Position numbers and translations under genes: made by a program. The notes beneath the pieces were generated by a model. The model ran no database searches, was not told where the DNA came from, and saw nothing but the letters and a program-made list of their open reading frames with translations. Positions 1 through 8,490 of a stretch of 64,000 nt of DNA are shown in pieces. This DNA comes from an uncultured Clostridia bacterium (lineage in GTDB: Bacteria > Bacillota > Clostridia > HGM11514). Position 1 is the stretch's first letter. Every line of letters starts with the position of its first letter. The stretch spans positions 106,583 to 170,582 of the forward strand of contig CAKSKB010000003.1 of assembly GCA_934464705.1 (NCBI GenBank), given 5' to 3'.

Positions 1-313
1 CGTTTTTGCAAAGCGGATACTTAAACTGCGAAATCTGATATCCTTTGGGAAGGTCGGGGTAAAAATAGTTCTTTCTGTCAATCCCGGAAACCTCCGAAAT
101 TTCACAGTTCAGCGCAAGGCCGGCCAAAACCGCAAGTCTTACTGCGTCTTTGTTGAGCACCGGCAGCGCCCCCGGAAGCCCCATGCAAACAGGACAGCAG
201 CAAGTGTTGGCTTCAGCGCCGAATTTGTTCTCGCATGAGCAGAATATTTTTGTTTTCGTTTTAAGTTCCGCATGAACCTCAAGTCCTATAACGGTTTCAT
301 ACGCACTGTTCAA
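1..313 (-). CDS. gatB: Aspartyl/glutamyl-tRNA amidotransferase subunit B, 5' part only
   Basis: N-terminal ~104 codons of GatB, the subunit that binds the mischarged tRNA and transamidates Glu-tRNA(Gln)/Asp-tRNA(Asn) with ammonia from GatA. After a few residues it reads YETVIGLEVHAEL, the family's hallmark start, then a CxC...CCCPVC cysteine cluster and GLPGALPVLN. The start is TTG at 313, preceded by GGAG at a good distance; the nearby ATG at 300 is out of frame and stops at once. The start overlaps the gatA stop by 17 nt, so the two are translationally coupled. The gene continues beyond the left window edge. Confidence 0.93.
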   Translation of the reverse strand, partial: MNSAYETVIGLEVHAELKTKTKIFCSCENKFGAEANTCCCPVCMGLPGALPVLNKDAVRLAVLAGLALNCEISEVSGIDRKNYFYPDLPKGYQISQFKYPLCKN

Positions 314-1724
314 AATTCACCGCTCCTTCCAAAGTATCCGCAGCACGAAGTATGGTTTTTTCATCAAATTTTCTGCCGATTATCTGCACTGCAAGCGGCA
401 AACCCGATTTGTTTTTCAAAACAGGAACAACAACCGAAGGCAGACCGGCAAGGCTCGCCGGCACATTCAGAAAATCCTCTTTGTAAATGTCTGTCGGGTC
501 ATCGTATTTAATGCCGGCTTTGTATGCGCCGCCGATTGAAGCAGGCGCCAATATGCAGTCAAATTTCTTAAAAGCACCGCCAAACGCTGCGGAAATACAT
601 TCTCTCACAGCCTGAGCTTTTTCGTAGTATCTGTCATAATATCCTCGGCTTAAAACGAAAGTTCCGAGCATAATTCTGCGCTTCGCCTCGATTCCGAAGC
701 CCTCGCTGCGGCTCTTTTTATACATATCATCCAAATCCGAAAAATTATCGCATCTGCGCCCGAACCGCACACCGTCAAACCTTGCAAGGTTGCTCGAAAC
801 CTCGGCACTCGAAATTATATAATATGCCGCCAGAGCATATTCAAGATTTTTAATTGAAATCTCCTCAACAACGGCACCGCAGCCGATAAATTCGGCTGCC
901 GCCCTTTGGAGCGCCGATGCCGAATCCCCGGAAACACCTTCGGAAAGTTCTTTTATAACCGCAATCTTCATGCCTTTAATTCCGTCTTTGATTCCATCCG
1001 AAAAATCGGGAACCCCAACCTTTGCCGATATTGAATCCTTTTCGTCAGCCCCTGAAATTTCGGTTAAAACCATGGCCAAATCATAAATTTTCGGAGCAAT
1101 TATCCCGATTTGGTCCATGCTGCTCGCAAACGAAACCAGTCCGAACCTCGAAACCCTACCGTAAGTCGGGCGGATTGCCGAAACTCCGCAGAACGCCGCC
1201 GGAAGGCGCACCGAACCGCCCGTATCCGAGCCGAGAGCAAACGGAAATTCCCCAGCCGCAACCCCAGCAGCACTTCCGCCCGAGCTGCCGCCGGGCACAA
1301 ATTCGGGGTTACGGGGGTTGCGGGTTTTCCCGAAATACGAATTTTCACACCCAGAACCCATTCCGAATTCATCCATATTGGTTTTTCCGAGAATAATGCA
1401 GTCGGCAAGCCGTGTTATGACCTCGGCATCAAACGGCGGAACATAATTTTCAAGCATTTTTGATGCGCAGGTGGTTTTAATACCCTTGGTCGAAATGTTA
1501 TCCTTAACTCCGTAAGGCACCCCGGCAAGCGGAGAAAGCCGCTCTCCGGCCATCCGCATTTTATCTGTCTGTTCGGCTTTTTTGAGCGCCGAATCAAAGC
1601 AGGGCGTTATGTACGCACCGATACTTTCTTCGGCATTAACCGAATTATTGATATAATGCTTTGTGACCTCAACCGCAGAAATCTTTTTTTCAGAAAGCGC
1701 AGTGCACAGTTCTTTTAAATCCAT
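297..1724 (-). CDS. gatA: Aspartyl/glutamyl-tRNA amidotransferase subunit A
   Basis: Amidase-signature subunit (475 aa) that releases ammonia from glutamine for GatB. The Ser-cisSer-Lys triad is visible: Lys74 in GVPYGVKDN, Ser147/148 in PGGSSGGS and the nucleophile Ser171 in GSDTGGS. Start chosen at ATG 1724 (MDLKELC) because GGGAGGCGG lies just upstream; a longer in-frame extension to 1832 would run into gatC and has no family-like sequence. It lies 16 nt after gatC and overlaps gatB, giving the usual gatCAB order. Full length for the family. Confidence 0.96.
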   Translation of the reverse strand: MDLKELCTALSEKKISAVEVTKHYINNSVNAEESIGAYITPCFDSALKKAEQTDKMRMAGERLSPLAGVPYGVKDNISTKGIKTTCASKMLENYVPPFDAEVITRLADCIILGKTNMDEFGMGSGCENSYFGKTRNPRNPEFVPGGSSGGSAAGVAAGEFPFALGSDTGGSVRLPAAFCGVSAIRPTYGRVSRFGLVSFASSMDQIGIIAPKIYDLAMVLTEISGADEKDSISAKVGVPDFSDGIKDGIKGMKIAVIKELSEGVSGDSASALQRAAAEFIGCGAVVEEISIKNLEYALAAYYIISSAEVSSNLARFDGVRFGRRCDNFSDLDDMYKKSRSEGFGIEAKRRIMLGTFVLSRGYYDRYYEKAQAVRECISAAFGGAFKKFDCILAPASIGGAYKAGIKYDDPTDIYKEDFLNVPASLAGLPSVVVPVLKNKSGLPLAVQIIGRKFDEKTILRAADTLEGAVNFEQCV

Positions 1725-1740
1725 ATTGCTCCGCCTCCCT

Positions 1741-2013
1741 TCAAAAGCTTTTCGGAACGCTGATAAAGCCTTCCGAAGTTTTCGGAGCATTTGAAAGAAT
1801 TTCATCTCTGCAAAATGACGGCTCAATAACATCTTCCCTCAGCTCATCTGCACCCACAGCCCCAAAAAGCCGTGGATTTTGCGTGTTTTCACCGAATTCC
1901 GCAATTTTATCGGCAAACTCTATTATGCTTTCGATATCACGCTTTAACGCTTCTTTCTCGCTTTCGGAAACCGAAAGCATCGATAGTTCCGAAATTTTAT
2001 CAAAGTCAATCAT
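1741..2013 (-). CDS. gatC: Aspartyl/glutamyl-tRNA amidotransferase subunit C
   Basis: Small 90-aa subunit that wraps round GatA-GatB and stabilises the complex. The N-terminal helix (IDFDKISELSMLSVSE) and the C-terminal segment with LREDVIEPS, matching the family's LReDv motif, are both present. ATG at 2013 has GGGAG 8 nt upstream. First gene of gatCAB. It follows lacZ by 55 nt, a gap that contains a hairpin (2033-2056). Confidence 0.92.
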   Translation of the reverse strand: MIDFDKISELSMLSVSESEKEALKRDIESIIEFADKIAEFGENTQNPRLFGAVGADELREDVIEPSFCRDEILSNAPKTSEGFISVPKSF

Positions 2014-2032
2014 ATAAGCACTCCCAAATTGA

Positions 2033-2056
2033 GGGCAGACAATATGATGTCTGCCC
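2033..2056 (-). terminator. Hairpin after lacZ, possible weak terminator
   Basis: Perfect 9-bp stem GGGCAGACA/TGTCTGCCC with a 6-nt loop, just after the lacZ stop and before gatC on the minus strand. The following tract (TCAATTT) is a poor U-run, so partial termination or a processing site is as likely as full termination. Confidence 0.4.
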
Positions 2057-2068
2057 CCGATAAAAAAC

Positions 2069-5044
2069 TTATTTAATTACAGGCTTCATTGAGAAGGAAA
2101 ATTCAAGTTTTCCGCCGTGAACCCCGTACTTTTCCGGAAGAACCGGTCCGCAGCTGTTTGTGCCGATGCCCGAAACGGCTGCGTCGATTCTGATATATGT
2201 TCTGTCCTCGGGTTCGAGTTCAAAATTATGCATAGCTTCCTCAACCGCGTCATCGGAGAAATGCGATACTCTGAAATTAAAGTCATCGCCTTCAAACACA
2301 AGACCGCACCCCGAATCGTCGGAAACAAACGCATAGCGTGTTTTCATGTGATTTCCGTGTTCCTGGGGCATTATATACGGTTCATACTCATCCTCCACAG
2401 TTGACGAGAACATATCAACCTTAACATGAGAACACATATCGGGATAATTCTCGAAAGGTCCCATGCCGTAGTATTCAATGTTGTCAAAACCTTCGGGCAT
2501 TGCAAGGTTAAAGCCTACTCTCTGGTAATAAGGTGCAAAATCTCTCAGGTCACCCGATACGCTTGTTTCGATTTTACCATCCGGGTAAACCTTATATGTA
2601 ACGGTTCCCTTAAAGAGCGGAATTCTGCCGACCGAACAGCAAATGCAATCAACCGTAATCTCAGCGCAGTCATCGTTCAAATCCGCCCGAGCATCGTATA
2701 CGAATGTCTGAACCTTATTAATAAGCTGACCCGAATGTATATCATCGGTATAAATAAACTTGCTTTTTATATGCCTTTCGTTGTCCGTTGTCGGGCGGTA
2801 GAACGAAAGTTCGGGGATAGCGTCGGCCATTTCCGTACCGTTTTTCGTTATACTTACAAATCCGCCTTCAACGGTATCAAAAACATAGCTGAAATCGCTA
2901 CCGTCGATAAATACCAATCCGCCATCGGTGCTTAAATAAAGGTCTGAAGCGTCGTATTCGGTTTCGGTGGTTTCGGTTCCGCAGTCAACCGGAATCTGCG
3001 TGAATGCAGTTTCAAAACCTTCCTCTGCCCAGGGTGAATCAAGCTTCGTAACCGCCGAAAGCTCAATATAGCAGCCGTAAACACAACTTTCCGGAACTTC
3101 GGGCTTTATGTTGAGTATTCCGGACGAATGAGGTCTGATTTTCGGAGCGGAAATTCTGCCCTGCGAATATGTTGCCCCATCCCGTTTAACCTTCCAGATA
3201 ATATCGTAGCAGTCAGCCGATAAAAAGTCATGAAGGTTAATAAGGCGGATTTTTCCGCCGTCAAGCTCAAATTTAACATACTGATAAGCATATTTAAGGT
3301 TTATAAGCCCGGTATGAGGTGTTCTGTCGGGGTAATTAAGCCCGTCAACGCAGAAATCGTTATCATGCGGAAATTCTCCGCTGTCACCGCCGTAAAGATA
3401 ACCGTCCTCGCCTTCCACCGCATGGTCAGCCCATTCCCATACGCAGCCGCCGATGCACTTCGGATATTTATAAAATACCTTCATATAATCCTCAGCTCCG
3501 CCGGGTCCCAAGCCCATTGCGTGAATGTATTCGCAGAGGAATACCGGACGCTTATCCGACCTTCTTCTGCCCATTTTTTCAACCCAGCTTACGGGAGGAT
3601 ACATACGGCTTATTACATCGACCTCCGAGGGGTCGAAATCATCGTTTTTGCTGCCTACGCACGAAACGCCCTCATAGTGCAGGAGGCGTGAATTATCCCT
3701 GTTTTTAATCCACTTTGACATCTCGACAAAGTTATCGCCGAAGCCTGCCTCATTCCCCATTGACCATATAATAACCGAAGGGTGGTTTTTGTGGAGTTCA
3801 ACCATTCTTTCCGCACGGTCGATAAATGACGCTTTGTACTCAGGCATCTGATTAGGCCATTTCTCGTTAAACGGCTCGTAATCATAAGTTCCGCCACGCC
3901 TTACGGTATAGCCGTGAATTTCTATATCATCCTCGCAAACAACATAAAAACCAAGCTCATCGCAGAGGTCATAGAACACCGGCGGAGCGGGATAATGCGA
4001 TGTACGAACCGTGTTAATATTGTATCTTTTCATCAGAATAAGGTCATTAAGCATGTGCTCATACGGAGTATAGTAACCGAATTTCGGATGAGTGTCATGG
4101 TGGTTTACGCCCTTAAGTTTAACCGCCGTACCGTTCACAAGCAGCGCACCGTTTTCGGAAACCGTTATTTTTCTGAACCCGAATCGCTGAGCAATAACCT
4201 CACTTTCGGTTTCAAAAATCATAGTATAGAGATACGGCGTTTCGGCAGTCCATTTATTTATGCCTTCAAGCCTGAAATCCACCGATTTACCGCCGTTTTT
4301 CTCTGCGAGCAAAGCGCCTTCGGCATCGTAAATCTTAACTTTCACATCGCACGAAGCGTCAATCTCAACCGAAACATTGCCGCAGTCATCCGCATGGATA
4401 AAAGCGTCATTAAATCTCTTTTTGCTGCGCTCTACGGTGTAAACATCCCTGAAAATGCCCGAAAATCTGAAAAAGTCCTGATCTTCAAGATATGTTCCGT
4501 CGCACCATTTGAGAACCTTTACGGTCAGCCTGTTTTCGCCCGGCTCCACGAAATCCGTTATATCGAACTCACTCTGCAGATGCGACCCCTTTGAATACCC
4601 GACCTCTTTACCGTTAACATACACGAAAAAGCACGAAGAAACGCCCTCGAACACAATGTGAAGTTCACGGTCGGACGGCTTTACATTAAATTCCGTTGCA
4701 TATATTCCGCACGGGTTCTTTTTGGGAACTCTCGGTGCGTCAACAGGAATAGTATAAGTCACATTTGAATACTGGATTTGGTCATATCCGAGCGTCTGCC
4801 AGCAGGACGGCACCGGGACGGTATCCCATGCACCTGTATCGCAGTCTGCCGAAAGAAGGTCATCATCGGCATCGGTTACCGAATCAAAATACAAAAATGC
4901 CCAGTCACCGTTTAAAAGATGATAAAATTCGGAATTTTTCTTATCATACGAAAGCGCATCGTCAATATCAGAAAACGGTATGTAAGAACAATGCGGTTTG
5001 AGTCTGTTAATGCCTGTCGTTTCAGGCGATTCCCATATATTCAT
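2069..5044 (-). CDS. lacZ: Beta-galactosidase, glycoside hydrolase family 2
   Basis: Large LacZ-type GH2 enzyme (991 aa) hydrolysing terminal beta-galactosides. Order: N-terminal jelly-roll sugar-binding domain, two immunoglobulin-like domains, a TIM barrel from about residue 310, and a C-terminal beta-sandwich (small-chain domain). The acid/base Glu lies in SMGNEAGFG (about residue 432) and the nucleophile Glu in LCEYIHAMG (about 505). No signal peptide, so cytoplasmic. The second ATG (5044) is preferred: it is 8 nt from GGAGG, whereas ATG 5050 is only 2 nt away. The upstream isomerase ends 17 nt before it, suggesting co-transcription. Specificity within GH2 is inferred from overall LacZ-like layout. 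Confidence 0.9.
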   Translation of the reverse strand: MNIWESPETTGINRLKPHCSYIPFSDIDDALSYDKKNSEFYHLLNGDWAFLYFDSVTDADDDLLSADCDTGAWDTVPVPSCWQTLGYDQIQYSNVTYTIPVDAPRVPKKNPCGIYATEFNVKPSDRELHIVFEGVSSCFFVYVNGKEVGYSKGSHLQSEFDITDFVEPGENRLTVKVLKWCDGTYLEDQDFFRFSGIFRDVYTVERSKKRFNDAFIHADDCGNVSVEIDASCDVKVKIYDAEGALLAEKNGGKSVDFRLEGINKWTAETPYLYTMIFETESEVIAQRFGFRKITVSENGALLVNGTAVKLKGVNHHDTHPKFGYYTPYEHMLNDLILMKRYNINTVRTSHYPAPPVFYDLCDELGFYVVCEDDIEIHGYTVRRGGTYDYEPFNEKWPNQMPEYKASFIDRAERMVELHKNHPSVIIWSMGNEAGFGDNFVEMSKWIKNRDNSRLLHYEGVSCVGSKNDDFDPSEVDVISRMYPPVSWVEKMGRRRSDKRPVFLCEYIHAMGLGPGGAEDYMKVFYKYPKCIGGCVWEWADHAVEGEDGYLYGGDSGEFPHDNDFCVDGLNYPDRTPHTGLINLKYAYQYVKFELDGGKIRLINLHDFLSADCYDIIWKVKRDGATYSQGRISAPKIRPHSSGILNIKPEVPESCVYGCYIELSAVTKLDSPWAEEGFETAFTQIPVDCGTETTETEYDASDLYLSTDGGLVFIDGSDFSYVFDTVEGGFVSITKNGTEMADAIPELSFYRPTTDNERHIKSKFIYTDDIHSGQLINKVQTFVYDARADLNDDCAEITVDCICCSVGRIPLFKGTVTYKVYPDGKIETSVSGDLRDFAPYYQRVGFNLAMPEGFDNIEYYGMGPFENYPDMCSHVKVDMFSSTVEDEYEPYIMPQEHGNHMKTRYAFVSDDSGCGLVFEGDDFNFRVSHFSDDAVEEAMHNFELEPEDRTYIRIDAAVSGIGTNSCGPVLPEKYGVHGGKLEFSFSMKPVIK

Positions 5045-5061
5045 GCGCATATCCTCCGTTT

Positions 5062-5901
5062 TTACAATCCGAGCGATTTAAGATATTCGCGGCTCTTTCT
5101 TACAGCTTCCAATGCCGGCATTTCGGGAGAACTGTCCATTTCAACGATTAAATATTCGCTGCCTGCCTTTTCGGCTGCCTCGATGATAGCCGGGAAATCC
5201 TGACAGCCCATACCTACAGGCTTGAACATAAATCCCGATTCGTCACGGTCGTTTGCTCTGTTTTCCATTTTTGAAACATTGCCTTTGCCGTCGATAAGGT
5301 CATAGACCGGCGCAACAGGCTTTTTGGTGCAGACAAAATCTTTAAGATGCACCAAGGGCGCACGACCGCTGTATTTAAGCAGATATTCACAGGGGTCATA
5401 TCCTGCATATCTTACCCAGCAGGTGTCAATTTCGGTTTTGATGAGGTCTTCCGGAATTGTTTCATAAAGCCAATCGAGTATAAACTTTCCGTCAACCCTC
5501 GTAAACTCAAAATCGTGATTGTGATAAAGCATGGTTATTCCGTTTTCTTTCAGGAACTTCGCAACCTTTATAATAGTATCGTAAGCATACAATTTTCCGC
5601 CCCTGTGATAATCAAGCCCGAGCCAAGGAATTGCCGAGTATTTTGCTCCGATTGTTTTAAGGTATTTCACCATATTTTCGCCGTCCTCGAGGAAGGGCTC
5701 GTATGTCTGGTGAACTGAAATTGCTTCAAGCCCGTACTTGTCAAGCATAGCCTTGACATCTTCCGCCGTGTGGTCAAAATACCCCGCAAACTCAACGCTG
5801 TCATACCCCATTTCCGCAATTTCCTTAAGGGTTTTGTCCATGTCCTTTGCCATGTCGTCCCTTACCGAATAAAGCTGTACACCGATTTTAAACTTCTTCA
5901 T
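5062..5901 (-). CDS. Sugar phosphate isomerase/epimerase, AP-endonuclease-2 fold
   Basis: 279-aa TIM-barrel protein of the xylose-isomerase-like/IolE group. Recognisable segments: IGVQLYSVRD at the start, GYDSVEFAGYF, then metal- and substrate-binding stretches LYHNHDFEF, EIDTCWV and LVHLKDF, and a C-terminal EYLIVEMD. The divalent-metal Glu/His/Asp ligands of the fold are therefore present. ATG 5901 has AAGGAG 9 nt upstream; an in-frame TTG at 5907 is too close to it. It sits directly between the membrane protein at 5908 and lacZ, so it probably acts on a sugar derived from the same glycans; the exact substrate cannot be read from sequence. Confidence 0.85.
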   Translation of the reverse strand: MKKFKIGVQLYSVRDDMAKDMDKTLKEIAEMGYDSVEFAGYFDHTAEDVKAMLDKYGLEAISVHQTYEPFLEDGENMVKYLKTIGAKYSAIPWLGLDYHRGGKLYAYDTIIKVAKFLKENGITMLYHNHDFEFTRVDGKFILDWLYETIPEDLIKTEIDTCWVRYAGYDPCEYLLKYSGRAPLVHLKDFVCTKKPVAPVYDLIDGKGNVSKMENRANDRDESGFMFKPVGMGCQDFPAIIEAAEKAGSEYLIVEMDSSPEMPALEAVRKSREYLKSLGL

Positions 5902-5907
5902 TACCAA

Positions 5908-6696
5908 TCACTCCTTATTTTTGTTAACCTGTATTATTTTATATTCCGCCACCGCTCCGTCCTTATAGAGCACGGCAAGAATATTGTGACCGTTTTTATC
6001 ATAGCCCAATTCGTAGCCTTCATCTGTTTCGGGCTTGCCCAAAAGCGCCTCAACATCTTCCTTTTTCATACCCGAAAGTTCATGATTTTTCTCAAAATCA
6101 TCAAACATATCGATGCGTTTGTTCGGGTACTTTTCCCATTTTTCAACCGAATATGTGCTTACATAATCCAAGAATTTATCCTCATACGGTTTTGCGAAAT
6201 TCCACAGAAGGAGGTCGCAGATTGCCAGAAGGCAAAGGATTACCGCACACACGGCAAAGCGCTTAACCGATATTTTGCTGATATTTTTAATACTCTGCTT
6301 CGACATCATAAATCTTAAAAATACAAGAAAAAAGAATGTCGAAACCATATTTATGACCATCATAACATCAAACAGAAAATAAAAGTTCGACTCCGTATCG
6401 GAGAAAAAGCCGTCATCATTATATGTATTAATAATTCCGAAAACCGAAATAATCTTGTAAATCACAAAAACCGTCAGCACCGATGTCATAAAAAGTTTGA
6501 AACACTCCCTCGGTGCGGCGCGCCTTACAAGCAGAACATTTGCAATATCGTATGCCGCCATAAGGATAAACGGAAGCATTGATGATTTCATGTCCATCCT
6601 GTCCGCAAAAACGGCGATTACCGTAACGAAAACCACAGATATGATTACAGAATACAGATACTTGATTTTCGAAACCTTAGCAACATTTTCAGTCAT
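5908..6696 (-). CDS. Membrane protein with C-terminal SmpA/BamE-like motif
   Basis: 262-aa protein with about four predicted hydrophobic segments in the first 165 residues, then a soluble tail. The tail contains ELSGMKKEDVEALLGKPETDEG followed by a short beta-rich end (YKDGAVAEYKI), which resembles the small SmpA/OmlA/BamE fold in which a Gly-Met...Val...LLG-x-P turn recurs. Function not recognised. Its ATG overlaps the trmD stop by 8 nt with TGGAGG upstream, so it is coupled to the trmD operon at the place where rplS is commonly found. Confidence 0.75.
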   Translation of the reverse strand: MTENVAKVSKIKYLYSVIISVVFVTVIAVFADRMDMKSSMLPFILMAAYDIANVLLVRRAAPRECFKLFMTSVLTVFVIYKIISVFGIINTYNDDGFFSDTESNFYFLFDVMMVINMVSTFFFLVFLRFMMSKQSIKNISKISVKRFAVCAVILCLLAICDLLLWNFAKPYEDKFLDYVSTYSVEKWEKYPNKRIDMFDDFEKNHELSGMKKEDVEALLGKPETDEGYELGYDKNGHNILAVLYKDGAVAEYKIIQVNKNKE

Positions 6697-7390
6697 TTCC
6701 GGACCTCCATTTTTCGTATAAATCGGGGCGTTTGGTTTTTGTTCTTTCGATTGACTGCTGCTTTCTCCATGCGTTTATGTTCGCATGGTGCCCGGAAAGC
6801 AGCACCTCCGGTACACGCTTTCCTTCAAAAACCTCGGGTCTTGTGTACTGGGGATATTCGAGAAGACCGTTATAAATCGACTCATCGCTGTAGGATTCCT
6901 CAGCCGACAGCACCCCCGGAATCATTCTCGAAACAGCGTCAACCACCGCCATTGCCGGAATCTCGCCGCCGGTAAGAACATAATCGCCTATTGACAGCTC
7001 CAAGTCCACAATTTCCTCAATAACGCGCTCATCCACGCCCTCGTAATGACCGCACAGAATTACAATATGGTTAAAATTCCTCACAAGTTTTTTTGCGGTT
7101 TCCTGATTGAAAATCATTCCCTGCGGCGACATATAAATGCAAAGCGGCTTATAATCCAGCCCGTCCGCAATGCTTTTCCACGCACGCAGAATCGGTTCCG
7201 CCTGCATAACCATTCCGCATCCGCCGCCGTAAGGATAATCGTCAACACGGCGGTGCTTATCCAAAGAGTAGTCGCGGATATTTATAAAATTCATTTCAAA
7301 AATCCCGTTTGCCGCAGCTCTCCCTGTTATGCTTTCGTTCAGAACAGCACTGCACATATCCGGGAAAAGGGTTAAAATATCAAATCTCAA
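6689..7390 (-). CDS. trmD: tRNA (guanine-N1-)-methyltransferase
   Basis: TrmD (233 aa) methylates G37 of tRNAs reading CNN codons and prevents +1 frameshifting. The SPOUT trefoil-knot signatures are present: LCGHYEGVDERVIEE and SIGDYVLTGGEIPAM, with AdoMet-binding glycines. N-terminus MRFDILTLFPDM is typical. It starts at TTG 7390, whose TTGA overlaps the rimM TGA stop. Last of the classical ylxM-ffh-rpsP-khpA-rimM-trmD set. Confidence 0.96.
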   Translation of the reverse strand: MRFDILTLFPDMCSAVLNESITGRAAANGIFEMNFINIRDYSLDKHRRVDDYPYGGGCGMVMQAEPILRAWKSIADGLDYKPLCIYMSPQGMIFNQETAKKLVRNFNHIVILCGHYEGVDERVIEEIVDLELSIGDYVLTGGEIPAMAVVDAVSRMIPGVLSAEESYSDESIYNGLLEYPQYTRPEVFEGKRVPEVLLSGHHANINAWRKQQSIERTKTKRPDLYEKWRSGND

Positions 7391-7875
7391 ATTTCTTCCA
7401 GTCCCTCCGGGATAATCATTTTAACATATCCCTTTTCCAAATTGGTTTCGATAACCGTTGTTTCGTTTGCCGGTATCAGCAAATCGCTCATGCCGTTTCT
7501 GCGCACCGCATAAACGCTTGAGCTCCCCGTCGGAATAACCTCTCTTATAATGCCGATTGTCCTCTCGCCGCAAATAACATCAAGCCCTATGAGGTCTGCT
7601 ATAAAGTATCTGCCCTCGGGAAGGTCAAAATACTTTCTGTCGGCTTTCGCAACCTGGTTTTTGAGTTCCTCCGCCGCATCTATGGAATCCACACCTTCAA
7701 GCTTTAATATAACGCTGTCCTTGTGGTATTTTACATATTCAATTTCAAACATTCTGCCGCTGACGGCTATCTCCGGAAAACACTCAAACATCTCCGGAAA
7801 GTCACACCACGAAACCAGCTTAACCTCGCCTTTGAGCCCGTGGGTATTAACAATTTTACCTACTTCAATATTCAT
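7387..7875 (-). CDS. rimM: 16S rRNA processing protein RimM
   Basis: 162-aa ribosome maturation factor that binds S19 and helps assemble the 30S head. N-terminal GKIVNTHGLKGEVKL is the family signature; the C-terminal PRC-barrel contains YFIADLIGLDV and ends DLLIPANETTVIETNLEKG. GGAG lies upstream of ATG 7875. It overlaps trmD by 4 nt and follows khpA by 72 nt. Confidence 0.95.
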   Translation of the reverse strand: MNIEVGKIVNTHGLKGEVKLVSWCDFPEMFECFPEIAVSGRMFEIEYVKYHKDSVILKLEGVDSIDAAEELKNQVAKADRKYFDLPEGRYFIADLIGLDVICGERTIGIIREVIPTGSSSVYAVRRNGMSDLLIPANETTVIETNLEKGYVKMIIPEGLEEI

Positions 7876-7947
7876 AAAAACAATTCTCCAAAAAAGGCAA
7901 TAAGGAGCTGCCGCAAAACATATTCGTTCTGCTGCAACCCCTCAAAA

Positions 7948-8181
7948 TCATTCCTTGATGTCAACCGTTACTTTCTTGTGCTCCTTGTTGGCAGCAGATT
8001 TCATAACGGTTCTGATAGCCTTGGCAATTCTGCCCTGTTTTCCGATGACCTTGCCCATATCGCTTTCGGCAACACGGATTTCAAAAAGAACGCTGTCCTC
8101 CGCCTCGTCGATTTCGGTGATATTGACTGCCTCCGGCTCATCTACCAAAGCCTTCACGATGAATAAAAGCAAATCTTTCAT
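7948..8181 (-). CDS. khpA: KH-domain RNA-binding protein KhpA
   Basis: 77-aa single KH-domain protein (YlqC family). The RNA-binding GxxG loop is visible in GKVIGKQGRIAKAIRT, and the N-terminus has LLLFIVKALVDEPEAV. In Firmicutes KhpA pairs with KhpB and affects cell elongation and sRNA biology (family knowledge). It lies 24 nt after rpsP, in the standard position. Confidence 0.93.
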   Translation of the reverse strand: MKDLLLFIVKALVDEPEAVNITEIDEAEDSVLFEIRVAESDMGKVIGKQGRIAKAIRTVMKSAANKEHKKVTVDIKE

Positions 8182-8205
8182 ATCAAGTCCGCTTCCTTTC
8201 AGAAA

Positions 8206-8448
8206 TTAGCCGATGATACCCTTCTTCTTAAGCAAAGATTTAACGGTATCGGTAGGCTGTGCGCCCTTTGCAATCCATTCCTTTGCCTTATCGCCGTCAA
8301 CTTTAACCTCGGCAGGATTTACGCAAGGGTTGTAAGTACCGATTTCCTCGATGAATCTGCCGTCGCGGGGATAACGGGAATCAGCAACAACAATTCTGTA
8401 AAAAGGTGCCTTTTTTGCGCCCAATCTTTTGAGTCTGATTTTTACCAT
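8206..8448 (-). CDS. rpsP: 30S ribosomal protein S16
   Basis: 80-aa S16, needed for assembly of the 30S 5' domain. MVKIRLKRLGAKKAPFYRIV and RDGRFIEEIGTYNP are diagnostic. A GGAGG-type site lies 8-10 nt upstream of ATG 8448. It sits between ffh and khpA as in most Firmicutes. Confidence 0.97.
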   Translation of the reverse strand: MVKIRLKRLGAKKAPFYRIVVADSRYPRDGRFIEEIGTYNPCVNPAEVKVDGDKAKEWIAKGAQPTDTVKSLLKKKGIIG

Positions 8449-8490
8449 TCTGTTTCACCTCCTTAAAAAGGTTTTGTATATAAACTTTCG

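Noticed and set aside
3914..4594. Long antisense frame within lacZ (226 aa)
   Set aside because: Shadow of the GH2 coding frame; no ribosome site or protein-like features. The same applies to the antisense frame 11198-12097 over galE and 13770-14585 over ligA.
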